A DNA stretch of 37,470 bases from a virus: positions 1-37,470 of the IMG/VR virus record IMGVR_UViG_3300033571_008007; one strand, 5' to 3'. Of this stretch, positions 15,749-25,044 are shown piece by piece. The stretch's first letter is position 1. The number at the start of each line of letters is the position of its first letter. The translations under genes and the position numbers were made by a program. Below the pieces are notes generated by a model. The model searched no databases, had not been told where the DNA came from, and worked only from the letters and a program-made list of their open reading frames with translations.

Positions 15749-16597
15749 CTACGCAACTAATATATCGTATAATATAGGGGTTACTTTAACCCATGATTCG
15801 AAGCCATAATCTACTCTAGTCTCCAAACCAATACCAGAAATCTGAGCGCCACCTACTACTGGGTTCATGATGTCTTGCATTTTACCATAGGTAGCTTTTA
15901 GGATACCTGCGGTGAAAGCTTTCTTAACACCACCAAAAACGTGTCCAGCTGTGTGCTTTGAAGAAGAGTAGTGTTCTACACCACCATACTTAAAGCCCTG
16001 CTTGATACCATTTTTCAATGCATCATCAGCGGTATTAAAACCTTGAGATGAAGCTAAAGCCTCTACTTTCTCAAAATCTGCTTCTCTCCAAACAATAAAC
16101 ATACCGTTTCGGTTTGCCATTTCACCACCACCAGCGGTTCGGATAGCAGTCTTCATTGCACGGATAATATCGTCTACATTTGATACAGAAACAGTGATGT
16201 TTCCAGCGGAACCACCAATAGAAGCGTTATCAAAGTTAGTCCACTGAGCGTGTTCTGCAAGCATTGCAGTCTCAATAGTCTCGTTCAACATGGTAGCCAT
16301 GTTATCAGCCATTTCCATCCAGTTGCTGAATGTCTTCTGAGCTAGATCAGCGCGATCAATGTGCTGAGCGCAGTACTTATAAGTGCTGATAGTGATGCTG
16401 TCATCAGTGGTAGCAGCCGCAGTTGAGGTATAACCTGTTCCACGAGTACCAGTTCCAACAGTCGCATCAGTCATGTAAGGATTGTGCAACACTCTAGTAT
16501 CTGTATAAACTACTTTACAAACTTCCTTCCATACAGTAGGAGCGGATAGTCTCTCTTGAAGTTTTGTTTCAAACTCCTCATGGTATACAATAGCCAT
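15749..16597 (-). CDS. Major capsid (coat) protein
   Basis: A 282-aa protein that fits an HK97-fold coat protein. It has an N-terminal helix, an extended Thr/Gly-rich loop (about 45-68, E-loop-like), long helices with WMEMADNMATMLNETIE, a central AIRTAGGG segment, and a C-terminal beta region (GLETRVDYGFESWVKVTPIL). It lies directly after an acidic scaffold-like gene, and its codons look more GC-rich than most neighbours, as for a highly expressed gene. The start follows AATAATAAAATG with no Shine-Dalgarno. Confidence 0.8.
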   Translation of the reverse strand: MAIVYHEEFETKLQERLSAPTVWKEVCKVVYTDTRVLHNPYMTDATVGTGTRGTGYTSTAAATTDDSITISTYKYCAQHIDRADLAQKTFSNWMEMADNMATMLNETIETAMLAEHAQWTNFDNASIGGSAGNITVSVSNVDDIIRAMKTAIRTAGGGEMANRNGMFIVWREADFEKVEALASSQGFNTADDALKNGIKQGFKYGGVEHYSSSKHTAGHVFGGVKKAFTAGILKATYGKMQDIMNPVVGGAQISGIGLETRVDYGFESWVKVTPILYDILVA

Positions 16598-16638
16598 TTT
16601 ATTATTTTTAAAATTAACTTATAATGGTCAGAGGTTTA

Positions 16639-17238
16639 TTATGAATTATAGAACACTCCCTTAGAATCTTCTTTTTTAAGCCGAGCGTTAACAACTTTTC
16701 TTCGCATCTCTACTTGGTCCTTTGGAGGTAACTCCCCCTTAGCTATCCAGTATTCAACAGTATCTACTGATGAGTTATTGGAGCGTTTAGTCCCTGACGG
16801 AGTAGCGTTAGTGGTTGCTTTCTGCTCTCGAAATTCATTTAGCTTTGTTTGAAAATATGTATCTTCAAGCAATGAGTCTAAATCAAGTCCGGTTTGCTTT
16901 TGAAGTTTCTGGGCGAATTCATGCTCATCACTACCTTTAATTCCATTAGCGGTAAGATAAGCCTTTTCACCATAATCGAAACCTTCTGACTTTTTGCTAG
17001 TTCGTGAAGGCTTTTCTTCGTCATTTATTCCAAGTTTTTTATTCACTTGCTTTAATTGACGGAGTAATCTAGCTTGCCTTTGCTCAAGAGTTTCAACTGG
17101 CCTTTCGTCAGTCTCTTCCTCTTTAGTCTTTTCGGTTGATTCTTCCTCTTTGGTTTTACCCTCATTGGTTTCCTCTTCCTTAGTTTCATTGCTTTCTTCC
17201 GAGCCAATGATAGTCTCGTTTTGTTCATTAGTTGACAT
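16639..17238 (-). CDS. Scaffolding protein
   Basis: A 199-aa, very acidic and hydrophilic protein. The first 60 residues contain repeats of the type TKEEE(T/S); then comes a helical Arg/Gln-rich segment (about 55-70) and a basic C-terminus that could bind coat. Position immediately before the coat gene and composition are those of phage scaffolds. An upstream in-frame start at 17262 exists, but the ATG at 17238 follows the AATAAAAAACAT leader shared with other capsid genes. Confidence 0.7.
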   Translation of the reverse strand: MSTNEQNETIIGSEESNETKEEETNEGKTKEEESTEKTKEEETDERPVETLEQRQARLLRQLKQVNKKLGINDEEKPSRTSKKSEGFDYGEKAYLTANGIKGSDEHEFAQKLQKQTGLDLDSLLEDTYFQTKLNEFREQKATTNATPSGTKRSNNSSVDTVEYWIAKGELPPKDQVEMRRKVVNARLKKEDSKGVFYNS

Positions 17239-17322
17239 AATGATATGTTTTTTATTAGTCACTTTTAGGGTGTGATAACCACTTTTATTAAGTTCCTTTT
17301 GATTGGTAGAATAACCAAGTTG

Positions 17323-18921
17323 CTAACTATAAATCATCGTTACATCTGCTACACCTCCAATCGTTACATAGAGACCATTGTTAAAAGCTATTGGTCTCTT
17401 TAATTTGTAAACTTTCGACCCCGTTGGAATTGTAAAAGTATTAACTAAAGTTGTGGACAGACCAGTACCGATTGTCATCTGTAAGCTAGGGTCTACTGTT
17501 CCATCGGCAGTTGCTGGACCGTTACTAGAAACATAAATATCATTCTGTCCCGGATATAAGGTGAGTGGTGTGACATCATAAAGTCCTCCTGCTGTATCTA
17601 TCACCGTTCCATCAGCCCAACCATCTGTAGTAGGAGCTGTGACTGATACTGTTTGAGTAGCTGTAGATACTGTGAGGTTAGTGGTGTTTTTAGAGTAGAG
17701 GGTTTGGTGATAAATATCTAGATTCCACACAGTCCAAGAACCAGAGGCATCATATTTAGCAGTTCCGCCTGTACCATCAGCTTCTCGTGTTATGTTTGTT
17801 TGTTGATTTGTACCGCTATCTAAAGATATAACAATCCAATATGTACTTCCAACCGTAAGTGTTGATGATAAATTGACGGTATAACTTCCATTGATAGCAT
17901 TAAAAGTAGCATTTAATATTGCAGAAGAAACAATCGCTGAGCCACTAGGTGAACCTGCTGTATCGTTTTGTATGGATACTGTAACATCACCAGTTATTGT
18001 GGTTGTTCCTTTTCTAAAAACTATTCCAGTTAGATTCTTTTTTGTGGGTACAAATGATTGTGCTATTTTTCTAACCGTTCCAGAAGACGTTGTTGTAGAT
18101 GTATTACTCTGGTCTATATTATTTGTACTACTTGCTGCTGTTAATTTAGGATAGTAGAGAGCTGGGGTAGAGCCTGAGTTAGTGATGGAGGAGACTGGGG
18201 TGAGAGTCATGGAATTTCTACCAAACCACAGAATACCATCGAAATAGTTTGTTGCGTCACCGTATAGTCCAATACAAATGTTTACATATTTACTATTTGC
18301 GTGTGTTGTAAAATCAACTGTATATTCTGTTATATCTGCAACGCTTACTATACCTACTACTGTATGATTACTTTTTGTTAGAACTGTGTCTGAGTGTTCT
18401 AATATTGAAATTTTTACACCAGTAGGAGTTCCGAAAACATTAGATATTGTAGATTTTAGTTTTACTTTAAAACGATATACTGTTGCACCCACGACTGGTG
18501 ATAAGTATTTTGTAATTTGACTTGGACTTCCTGGGCCTATATCTGGGTAAGTATTGGGCCAAATATCTGCATTAACTCTTTCTTTAATTGCTACTCCTGA
18601 AAGTTTCACACTCTTTGAGCCGTCAATTAAAACTGCTGTATCAAATTCAGCACTTGGTGAAGTTGTAACAAACATTTTTACAGATGTTCCATACTTCTCA
18701 TCTTCTATCCACCCATTTGTAGTCCTAGCTATATCTCCAGTAGCAGAGTCTATAACTCTAACCACTCCACCTTTGACTGTGAGGGGGGATTTATAATCAG
18801 CCCCCCTGTCTTCAATCTTTAAAGTTCCGTCAGTATGAGAATTAACAATAAAACCAGCTAACAGTCCTTTACCGTTTTTGACAAACCGACTATTTGTTAA
18901 ATTATCATATTTGTAATACAT
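17323..18921 (-). CDS. Capsid-associated protein, mosaic paralogue 1
   Basis: A 532-aa, beta-rich, Thr/Ser/Val-rich protein. Its first ~40 residues (GKGLLAGFIVNSHTDGTLKI) and last ~35 (ending FNNGLYVTIGGV...) match those of the next upstream gene, while the middle is unrelated. The middle has a carbohydrate-binding-like segment (about 100-230) and a second beta domain. The two ends probably form one small docking domain with the middle inserted. A TATAAT (TTGGTG-16) lies in the end of the preceding gene, about 12 nt from the ATG. Likely a head decoration or fibre. Confidence 0.55.
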   Translation of the reverse strand: MYYKYDNLTNSRFVKNGKGLLAGFIVNSHTDGTLKIEDRGADYKSPLTVKGGVVRVIDSATGDIARTTNGWIEDEKYGTSVKMFVTTSPSAEFDTAVLIDGSKSVKLSGVAIKERVNADIWPNTYPDIGPGSPSQITKYLSPVVGATVYRFKVKLKSTISNVFGTPTGVKISILEHSDTVLTKSNHTVVGIVSVADITEYTVDFTTHANSKYVNICIGLYGDATNYFDGILWFGRNSMTLTPVSSITNSGSTPALYYPKLTAASSTNNIDQSNTSTTTSSGTVRKIAQSFVPTKKNLTGIVFRKGTTTITGDVTVSIQNDTAGSPSGSAIVSSAILNATFNAINGSYTVNLSSTLTVGSTYWIVISLDSGTNQQTNITREADGTGGTAKYDASGSWTVWNLDIYHQTLYSKNTTNLTVSTATQTVSVTAPTTDGWADGTVIDTAGGLYDVTPLTLYPGQNDIYVSSNGPATADGTVDPSLQMTIGTGLSTTLVNTFTIPTGSKVYKLKRPIAFNNGLYVTIGGVADVTMIYS

Positions 18922-18922
18922 T

Positions 18923-20695
18923 TTAGCTATAAATTATAGTGCAATCCAATACTCCACCAACAGTCACATACAAACCGTTATTAAAGACTATTTCATTAGG
19001 AAATTCATAAATAGCAGAACCTGCGGGGAAGGTAAAGGTATTGCAGATTACTTGCGTATTGCTTCCTGTACCTGAAGCCATAACTGTACTTGTCCACGCT
19101 GTGTTTGCGAGGGTTGTGGTAGTAGCGATAGAGTTTCCAGCAGTTCCTAATTCTAAGGCTTCAATAATTTGGGAGTCATTAGCATTAGTTGTAGCTTTTA
19201 CCTGATTATTTATTGTAGTTCCTGTTGAATAATTTGTCCCCTCAACACCAGAACCGTTAATCGCTAGTTTCATATTATCAAGAGCAGTAGCTACGTTGGT
19301 AACATAGTATATCTGATCAGCGACAGCACTTGCACCGGATGTTTCGGATAGTTCAGTTACGAATGTATATGTCCTAGTTCCGATAGTAAATGTTGCAGCT
19401 GCAGTAGTAACAGCAGGATTGGAATCACCAGTACCTCCTCCTAGAGTTGTGTCGGCCCAAGCTGTGTTTGCCATTGTTTCGGTTGTTGGCAAGGCATTTA
19501 TTGCAGTTGTAAAATCATTACCTCCAACAGTTCTAGCTACGATTATCTGAGTTGTATCAGTGTTTGTAGTAGCAATTACATCTGGATGAGCAATAGTTCC
19601 GGTTGAGTATAGAGTTCCGACTCCAGCACCACCATTGATAGCCAATTTTAGGTTATCAAGCATGTTAGCTTCAGCGGCACCCTTCTTTACCTGGTAAGGA
19701 ACTGCGGTAGCACCATAAGTCTCTGATAATTCATCAACAACGGTGTAAACTGTAGTACCTATTGTAACTGTAGCGTTTGCAGTAGTGACACCAGCGTCTG
19801 ATGCACCTGTACCACCTCCTAATGTAGTATCAGGCCATGAGCCAGCCACACAAGTCTCAGTAGTAGCAACAGCGTTGAGTGAAGTACCTGGTACACGTCC
19901 TCTAACAGTAACAGTTGTAGCATCTGAAGCCACAGCTCTTACTTGAGTGCTTGTAGCATTGATAGCGTTCTTTAGATTTACTAGAGAAGCTGTCAATGTT
20001 GAACCAATTTGGAAATGATTTATTTCTGTTGGAAAGAACTTTGGTGTATATACAGTAGTTCCGATAGTGATTGTATCGGCAGCAACTCCACCAGTTAAGG
20101 TAGTGTTTGAACCATCCCAATCTAAGTGTGCATCATCTTCTGTAGCGGCAATTGAGTTACCTGCAGTTCCAGCAGTCTTTGCGGTTACTGTAATCACATA
20201 AGTAGAAGTCTTTACTGTATCTACTAATGGGTTATTAAGTAATGCCTGATAAAGATTATTCATCGTCTCCGCAGTGTTGTTTCCTAATGGTACATTACAA
20301 GCAGTTGCTCCGTTCGTTGCGGCTGTTCCTAAAGCTACGAATGTATAAGTAATATCACCTACAACAACAACCTTTCCTGCTGTTGGTTGTGTCTGATCTG
20401 ATGTAAGAACAGCACTTGCTTTAACTCCCTCAAGGAAGTTAGCTGAACCTGTAAATACTGACACAGCATGAGTACCAGCCACCATAGCACCAGAAGATGT
20501 TATCTTGCTAGTTGCATGAGTAGCGGCTACCATTGCTCCGGTGCTTGTTAAGGTGCTAGTAGCTGGAGTTCCAACTGATAGACCATCAAAAATCTTTAAC
20601 GTTCCACTAGAGTGGGAATTGACAACAAGTCCACTCAAAGATCCTTTGCCTGTTTTTACTAAAGTTGATTCTGTTACTCTTTTATAAGTTTCCAT
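18923..20695 (-). CDS. Capsid-associated repeat protein, mosaic paralogue 2
   Basis: A 590-aa protein. It has the same terminal halves as its neighbour (GKGSLSGLVVNSHSSGTLKI at the start, FNNGLYVTVGGV near the end) but a different centre: about four ~100-120-residue tandem repeats with the pattern (T/V)IGTxxYTxVxxLSET...NLKLAIN...VxATTN...TLGGGTG. The repeats are strongly Ala/Thr/Gly-rich and resemble surface-exposed phage decoration repeats. It ends two bases before the next gene's start. Confidence 0.55.
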   Translation of the reverse strand: METYKRVTESTLVKTGKGSLSGLVVNSHSSGTLKIFDGLSVGTPATSTLTSTGAMVAATHATSKITSSGAMVAGTHAVSVFTGSANFLEGVKASAVLTSDQTQPTAGKVVVVGDITYTFVALGTAATNGATACNVPLGNNTAETMNNLYQALLNNPLVDTVKTSTYVITVTAKTAGTAGNSIAATEDDAHLDWDGSNTTLTGGVAADTITIGTTVYTPKFFPTEINHFQIGSTLTASLVNLKNAINATSTQVRAVASDATTVTVRGRVPGTSLNAVATTETCVAGSWPDTTLGGGTGASDAGVTTANATVTIGTTVYTVVDELSETYGATAVPYQVKKGAAEANMLDNLKLAINGGAGVGTLYSTGTIAHPDVIATTNTDTTQIIVARTVGGNDFTTAINALPTTETMANTAWADTTLGGGTGDSNPAVTTAAATFTIGTRTYTFVTELSETSGASAVADQIYYVTNVATALDNMKLAINGSGVEGTNYSTGTTINNQVKATTNANDSQIIEALELGTAGNSIATTTTLANTAWTSTVMASGTGSNTQVICNTFTFPAGSAIYEFPNEIVFNNGLYVTVGGVLDCTIIYS

Positions 20696-20696
20696 A

Positions 20697-21029
20697 TTAT
20701 ATTCCTGGATTATATGGAGACTCGACTTCTTTTGTCTCCGTTTTAATTGTTTTTAATTGACCAAATCCTTGCTCTACGACATCGACCCCTGAGAACAAAC
20801 CTCTTAATTCTGCACCTAATTCTTCATTTGATACTTCTACACCCCTCTGATAAGCCTTAGACAATAAATCAAATGCTTGATTCCTTGGCTCTAGCTTCTC
20901 ACCTTTCTTTAATGCACCGGAGTAATAAACTACGGCTAACATTACCTTGCGAACAGCCTCAAACATTGCTTCATCAGCACAAAACTGTTCTACCTTTGCT
21001 ATTTCTATATCTGTTAAGTATTCTTTCAT
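20697..21029 (-). CDS. Small helical protein between portal and decoration genes
   Basis: A 110-aa, mostly alpha-helical, acidic N-terminal region with a Gly/Pro-rich tail ending SPYNPGI. It starts after AATAATTATA with no Shine-Dalgarno. It follows the portal gene (5-nt gap). It could be a head-assembly factor; no family was recognised. Confidence 0.5.
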   Translation of the reverse strand: MKEYLTDIEIAKVEQFCADEAMFEAVRKVMLAVVYYSGALKKGEKLEPRNQAFDLLSKAYQRGVEVSNEELGAELRGLFSGVDVVEQGFGQLKTIKTETKEVESPYNPGI

Positions 21030-21034
21030 TATAA

Positions 21035-22837
21035 TTATTTTTTAACTTCTTCTTTTAAAACCTCACCTTCGACTGGCGATTCTATTCTTTTAGTTTCGAC
21101 CTCTGGGTTCATCTGTACCCCTGCGATAATGTTACTAAAATCTATCGGATTCATACCTGATTCTTCAAGTAATTGGTTATAAGCACTGCCTAGTCCCGGT
21201 ATCATAGCGAATGCTTGAGGGTTAGCGAGAATGTTTCCAATCAACTTAGAAATCTTATCAGCGTTCTGGGCCATATATCTTTGCTTACCAGCAACGTTTA
21301 CTTTAACTTTGACTGGGACATCCTTGAGTTCATCTTTTAATGTTTTAAAGAACCTGCGACCTCCTTTCTTTTTCTCTTCTTCTTTGAAAGCCTGCACCAT
21401 TACATCTTTCTCTTCTTTTAGCACTGGCTTACCTGTCTTCCAAATTGTATCTTCTATTTTCTTCTCAGCTTTATTGTTTGCAATAATATCAGCAATCTCA
21501 TTTATTTCATCTAAAGATAGTTCCTCAGAGAATTCCATTGAACTGTTTATATCTTTAATCAAGTAGCCAAGTATCCAATCACGATAGAGAACGTCAGCAA
21601 AGAAGGTGGCAATTTTACCTCTGCGATAATCATGGATACCTTCACCTTGCTGGACCATAAGATCAGCGAGAGCAAATGGGGTACCAGAGGATGGAGCCTT
21701 ACCCATAGCAGGGTCAGAGGCGGAGCCAAGAGTTCTAGCGCTTACGGCTAGTCTATCCTGATGATTTGCAAACTCATTTAGGTTAGCACCAGTATTGGTA
21801 TCAACACGATTAAGAGGTTTACCATCTTCCATTTTGAGTACGGTCATTCCTTTTACGCCAGTTAGTTTCTGATTCTGTATTTCAACACTTGATGTTTGAG
21901 CTAACACTAAAGCGGCAGCATCGAGCATTTCCTTAATACGAATACCGGAATAGTTTGTCCATACTTGTGGTTCAAATAATCTTTCTACGATTGAACGTCC
22001 GCAAGCTCTGCCAAATGAACGTACCTTATCAATTTTCAAAGCCTTAAAGACATCGGTAAGTTTCTTATCACGCCCCTTATAGAGAGTAATACCATTCTTA
22101 TTACCATTCATATCAGTGTAGTAGGTAACAATATGTAGTTGGTCTACATAAGTATCTGGGTCGCCATCATCTTTTAATTTATCTTCTGGGAACATTCCGT
22201 GTAGTTCATAGACTTCGATGTAACGTCCGGGAGTCTTAGCTTCTTTATCATTAGCGCTTGATACCTCTTTAGATGCTCTAGACATAACAATTACTTCGTC
22301 TATTTTATCATCATTCCACTTACCTTTGAAAGACAATAAATCAGGAATAGAGTATTGATGTTTCAAACAAATTGGACCAGATAGAACATCAGTCTGATCG
22401 CAGAAAGCTATCTCTTGTAGTGGTACAACTTCGGGTCTAACATCATTGACGTTCTTAACCAAGACTAAATCATATACGATTGAGCTCTCAACCACTTCAT
22501 CAATAAAAGTATCAAGCTCATGCTCTCTCGCCCATTGTGGATGATATTTTTTAATGATAAATGACTTATAGAAATCTTTAGAAGAGTCAACATAAGGGAC
22601 AATGTCCTTAACATCAAAGCCTTCCGTCCTAAAGGCCACATCAATAATCGGAGTAACAATATCATTATAGGGTCTCAATCCATCGTTAGCACCTTGATAG
22701 AACCAGCCGTTAGCAACAGCCGTACAGCGTTCAATATGCTCCGACATGTTCCAGTCCTTAGCACTGGTAATAGGCACTCTAGTTGTTTTCCAGTTAATCT
22801 CCTCGTTCTTTATATAATCAAAAATTGATTTATCCAT
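21035..22837 (-). CDS. Portal protein
   Basis: A 600-aa protein that would form the dodecameric portal ring for DNA packaging and exit. N-terminal wing-type sequence is followed by a central segment with IRIKEMLDAAALVLAQTSSVE, then VKGMTVLKMEDGKPLNRVDTNTG and a PSSGTPFALADLMVQQGEG helix typical of P22/SPP1-class portals, then a charged crown region. It lies between TerL and capsid genes as expected. The final 8 nt of the preceding gene overlap its start. Confidence 0.8.
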   Translation of the reverse strand: MDKSIFDYIKNEEINWKTTRVPITSAKDWNMSEHIERCTAVANGWFYQGANDGLRPYNDIVTPIIDVAFRTEGFDVKDIVPYVDSSKDFYKSFIIKKYHPQWAREHELDTFIDEVVESSIVYDLVLVKNVNDVRPEVVPLQEIAFCDQTDVLSGPICLKHQYSIPDLLSFKGKWNDDKIDEVIVMSRASKEVSSANDKEAKTPGRYIEVYELHGMFPEDKLKDDGDPDTYVDQLHIVTYYTDMNGNKNGITLYKGRDKKLTDVFKALKIDKVRSFGRACGRSIVERLFEPQVWTNYSGIRIKEMLDAAALVLAQTSSVEIQNQKLTGVKGMTVLKMEDGKPLNRVDTNTGANLNEFANHQDRLAVSARTLGSASDPAMGKAPSSGTPFALADLMVQQGEGIHDYRRGKIATFFADVLYRDWILGYLIKDINSSMEFSEELSLDEINEIADIIANNKAEKKIEDTIWKTGKPVLKEEKDVMVQAFKEEEKKKGGRRFFKTLKDELKDVPVKVKVNVAGKQRYMAQNADKISKLIGNILANPQAFAMIPGLGSAYNQLLEESGMNPIDFSNIIAGVQMNPEVETKRIESPVEGEVLKEEVKK

Positions 22838-23111
22838 TTTTAGTAAATACTAGCTTGTTTATAAATACCTCAAGCGCTACTTTATTCATAAATAATCTGC
22901 GTCCCTGTAATAGTAACAGCATTTTCTCGCACACTAAATCACCTTTCTTGATTAAGAAAAGCACACGAGTCTTTAATTGAAATGGAGCGACAGACATTAT
23001 TGACTCAGCTAAGTCATCTGTATCAAAGGTAAAAATTTGGTCGTTAAAAGAGATAGTAAGGTTATACTCTTTAGTAGAAGACTTTTGTTTTTTAGCAACG
23101 GGTTTCTTCAT
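22830..23111 (-). CDS. Small protein preceding portal
   Basis: A 93-aa protein with a basic Lys-rich N-terminus followed by a predicted alpha/beta domain (NLTISFNDQIFTFDTDD). The ATG at 23111 is chosen over the upstream in-frame start at 23144 because a promoter (TTGTAT-17-TATAAT) would begin transcription three bases before it. It overlaps the portal start. Function unknown. Confidence 0.5.
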   Translation of the reverse strand: MKKPVAKKQKSSTKEYNLTISFNDQIFTFDTDDLAESIMSVAPFQLKTRVLFLIKKGDLVCEKMLLLLQGRRLFMNKVALEVFINKLVFTKNG

Positions 23112-23120
23112 CTGTTTTTT

Positions 23121-23149
23121 ATTATAGCATATTTTTCTTGTCAATACAA
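23121..23149 (-). promoter_or_regulatory. Late promoter for head genes
   Basis: Minus strand TTGTAT, 17 bp, TATAAT (23121-23126). It sits just past the TerL stop and gives a predicted start three bases before the ATG at 23111. Probably the main promoter for the portal-to-capsid block. Confidence 0.65.
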
Positions 23150-23150
23150 T

Positions 23151-24713
23151 TTAAATTGCCATATTCTTTTCTTTCTCTGGCATATCCCATTCTTCAGACA
23201 TTGGTCGGGCTGGACGAGTGTGATCCTTCATCTGCCAAGCTATCGCTAGGGCTGTAACAAAGTCAAAGTGTCTTGTCGTTAGTCGTATATCCACTGGATT
23301 ATCAATTAAATCATTTCGGGTATAACTCTTACACTCGTTTATCAAGTCTTCGTCATTCAATTCAATCAGTCCGGACTCTATCGCTTCCCTTAATGAGGAG
23401 AGCATATTGCTCTTACTCAAGCTATTAGTATTCCACCCATATGTTGTGGGGGTAGTGACTATAATTTTGATAGCCTTCCCCATTGATGTCCAGATTTTAG
23501 CACCAAGTTGTCTGGCTTTAAGTATTGTCTGGTCAAATTTATTGTTCTCTGGGCAGACCAGACACCCACCAAAGCGATTAGCTTGACTCACTATCTCATC
23601 ACCAAAGGCTTCTGGAAGTATGGTATTACTTGCAAACGTTCCCACCACTTGTGCTGGCATACACGAGAAGTCTATAAAGACTGATGTAGAACTATCAAGA
23701 CCAACACCACCAGCCACATCATGGCCACCAGCGTATCTATGGGACGGATTATAGTCCTTGAAGATTTTAAAACCTGCAATGTCCCTTATTGGTTGTCTGA
23801 TAGGCATTTTCTCAAGACTTGCACGGTCAAAGTAGATGTCCTTAGAGGCGTTGGGTTGACACATACGCTCGCCCTCAAAGTCCTCATCTTCAGCTCTCAT
23901 CTTTTCAATGTCCGCTAGACTATACCTATTCCAAGTCGGCTGTCCTTTACTGTCTAATATAGAGGTAATTTGCACCACCTTGCTGTCGGTTTTTTTTGTT
24001 ACTAGCTTGTGAATGTTCCCTGCCTCACTAAAATAGTTTGCGGTATAAATAGAAGCACCACCAAGAGCTAAACCAGTCCTAGCCTCTTCCATGTTCTCAC
24101 CAATCTTGTGGGTTATAAGAGCAGAGCGAATAGTAGTTTTGGTTTCAATATCATCGTACCAATCAAAATCTGATTTAGCATCTTCCATAATCTTACCTCG
24201 CTGATCAACACCAATTTGTTTTGCAAGTATCTTAACACTAGTCGCTGTGGTAAACCCGTTCATTGTTTCTTCACGTTTGAGTTCAGATTTTTCAAATATC
24301 TCTGGATAGATTGTCTTTATCTTTGGCTGAACGCACATATTAAAAATATCTGTTACAGACTGTTTAGCGTTATCAAGATCTGCTGATAAACAACGAATGA
24401 AACGCCTATAATGATTTACATCATTCATAATACAAAAAGCAATGAAGAGTTTGGTTCGGGCGGTCTTAGCAAAACCTCTGAACGCAATATTAACATACTG
24501 AGTTATAGAACCACGATATGCCAGAAGATTATTTAAATCCATCTTCTTATGAGCCTCACAGTCATCTGAGCTAAAATACTTTAAGAAGAAAAACCGACAC
24601 CAGATATTAAACTTCAAAAGAATAGCGTCATTGCTATCTCTATTCAAATCAAATGAGAATAAAATTTTTAACTCCTTTGGATTATTTCTCTTTATTATTT
24701 CCTGTATTGTCAT
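23151..24713 (-). CDS. terL: Terminase large subunit
   Basis: A 520-aa packaging ATPase-nuclease. A Walker-A-type loop, AFRGFAKTARTK, lies at about 77-88 and a Walker-B-like WYDDIE at about 186-190. The RNase-H-like nuclease has an Asp in GGHDVAGGVGLD (D332) and a late Asp in HFDFVTALAIAW (about 487). Length and domain order are normal. It overlaps the upstream TerS-like gene by 32 nt. The nuclease cuts concatemers and the ATPase drives DNA through the portal. Confidence 0.85.
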   Translation of the reverse strand: MTIQEIIKRNNPKELKILFSFDLNRDSNDAILLKFNIWCRFFFLKYFSSDDCEAHKKMDLNNLLAYRGSITQYVNIAFRGFAKTARTKLFIAFCIMNDVNHYRRFIRCLSADLDNAKQSVTDIFNMCVQPKIKTIYPEIFEKSELKREETMNGFTTATSVKILAKQIGVDQRGKIMEDAKSDFDWYDDIETKTTIRSALITHKIGENMEEARTGLALGGASIYTANYFSEAGNIHKLVTKKTDSKVVQITSILDSKGQPTWNRYSLADIEKMRAEDEDFEGERMCQPNASKDIYFDRASLEKMPIRQPIRDIAGFKIFKDYNPSHRYAGGHDVAGGVGLDSSTSVFIDFSCMPAQVVGTFASNTILPEAFGDEIVSQANRFGGCLVCPENNKFDQTILKARQLGAKIWTSMGKAIKIIVTTPTTYGWNTNSLSKSNMLSSLREAIESGLIELNDEDLINECKSYTRNDLIDNPVDIRLTTRHFDFVTALAIAWQMKDHTRPARPMSEEWDMPEKEKNMAI

Positions 24714-25044
24714 TCAAATATTTATCAATCGCTGATTCTATCTTCTCTCTATCTTCCACAACGATTGGGGCTACTGCCTGTCCGTGCTTACGGTCAAGGA
24801 TGTCTTTATAAAAACGATAGTCGCCAGCACGGGCTAACTTAATAGCGTTTGATAGCATCTCAACTTCAAGCGTGTCCGGCTCTTTACCATTCAATTTAGC
24901 CAAGTGAATTAAGCCTTCTCTGTATAGAGTAGCGTAATTCTTCTGACCCACTGGGCGACCGTTAGGGTTAGCCGTCTGTCCGGGCTTACAAGGTATAAGA
25001 TTTGCTATTCGCTTATCTCTGTTTTTGTCTTTGTTTTTTGCCAT
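24682..25044 (-). CDS. Terminase small subunit-like protein (DUF5681 motif)
   Basis: A 120-aa basic N-terminal part containing KPGQTANPNGRPVGQKN (about 20-36), the hallmark of DUF5681 proteins often located before terL, followed by helices. Overlapping genes on both sides (40 nt with the ParB-methyltransferase, 32 nt with terL) imply tight coupling. A DNA-recognition role in packaging is likely but not proven. Confidence 0.55.
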   Translation of the reverse strand: MAKNKDKNRDKRIANLIPCKPGQTANPNGRPVGQKNYATLYREGLIHLAKLNGKEPDTLEVEMLSNAIKLARAGDYRFYKDILDRKHGQAVAPIVVEDREKIESAIDKYLNDNTGNNKEK

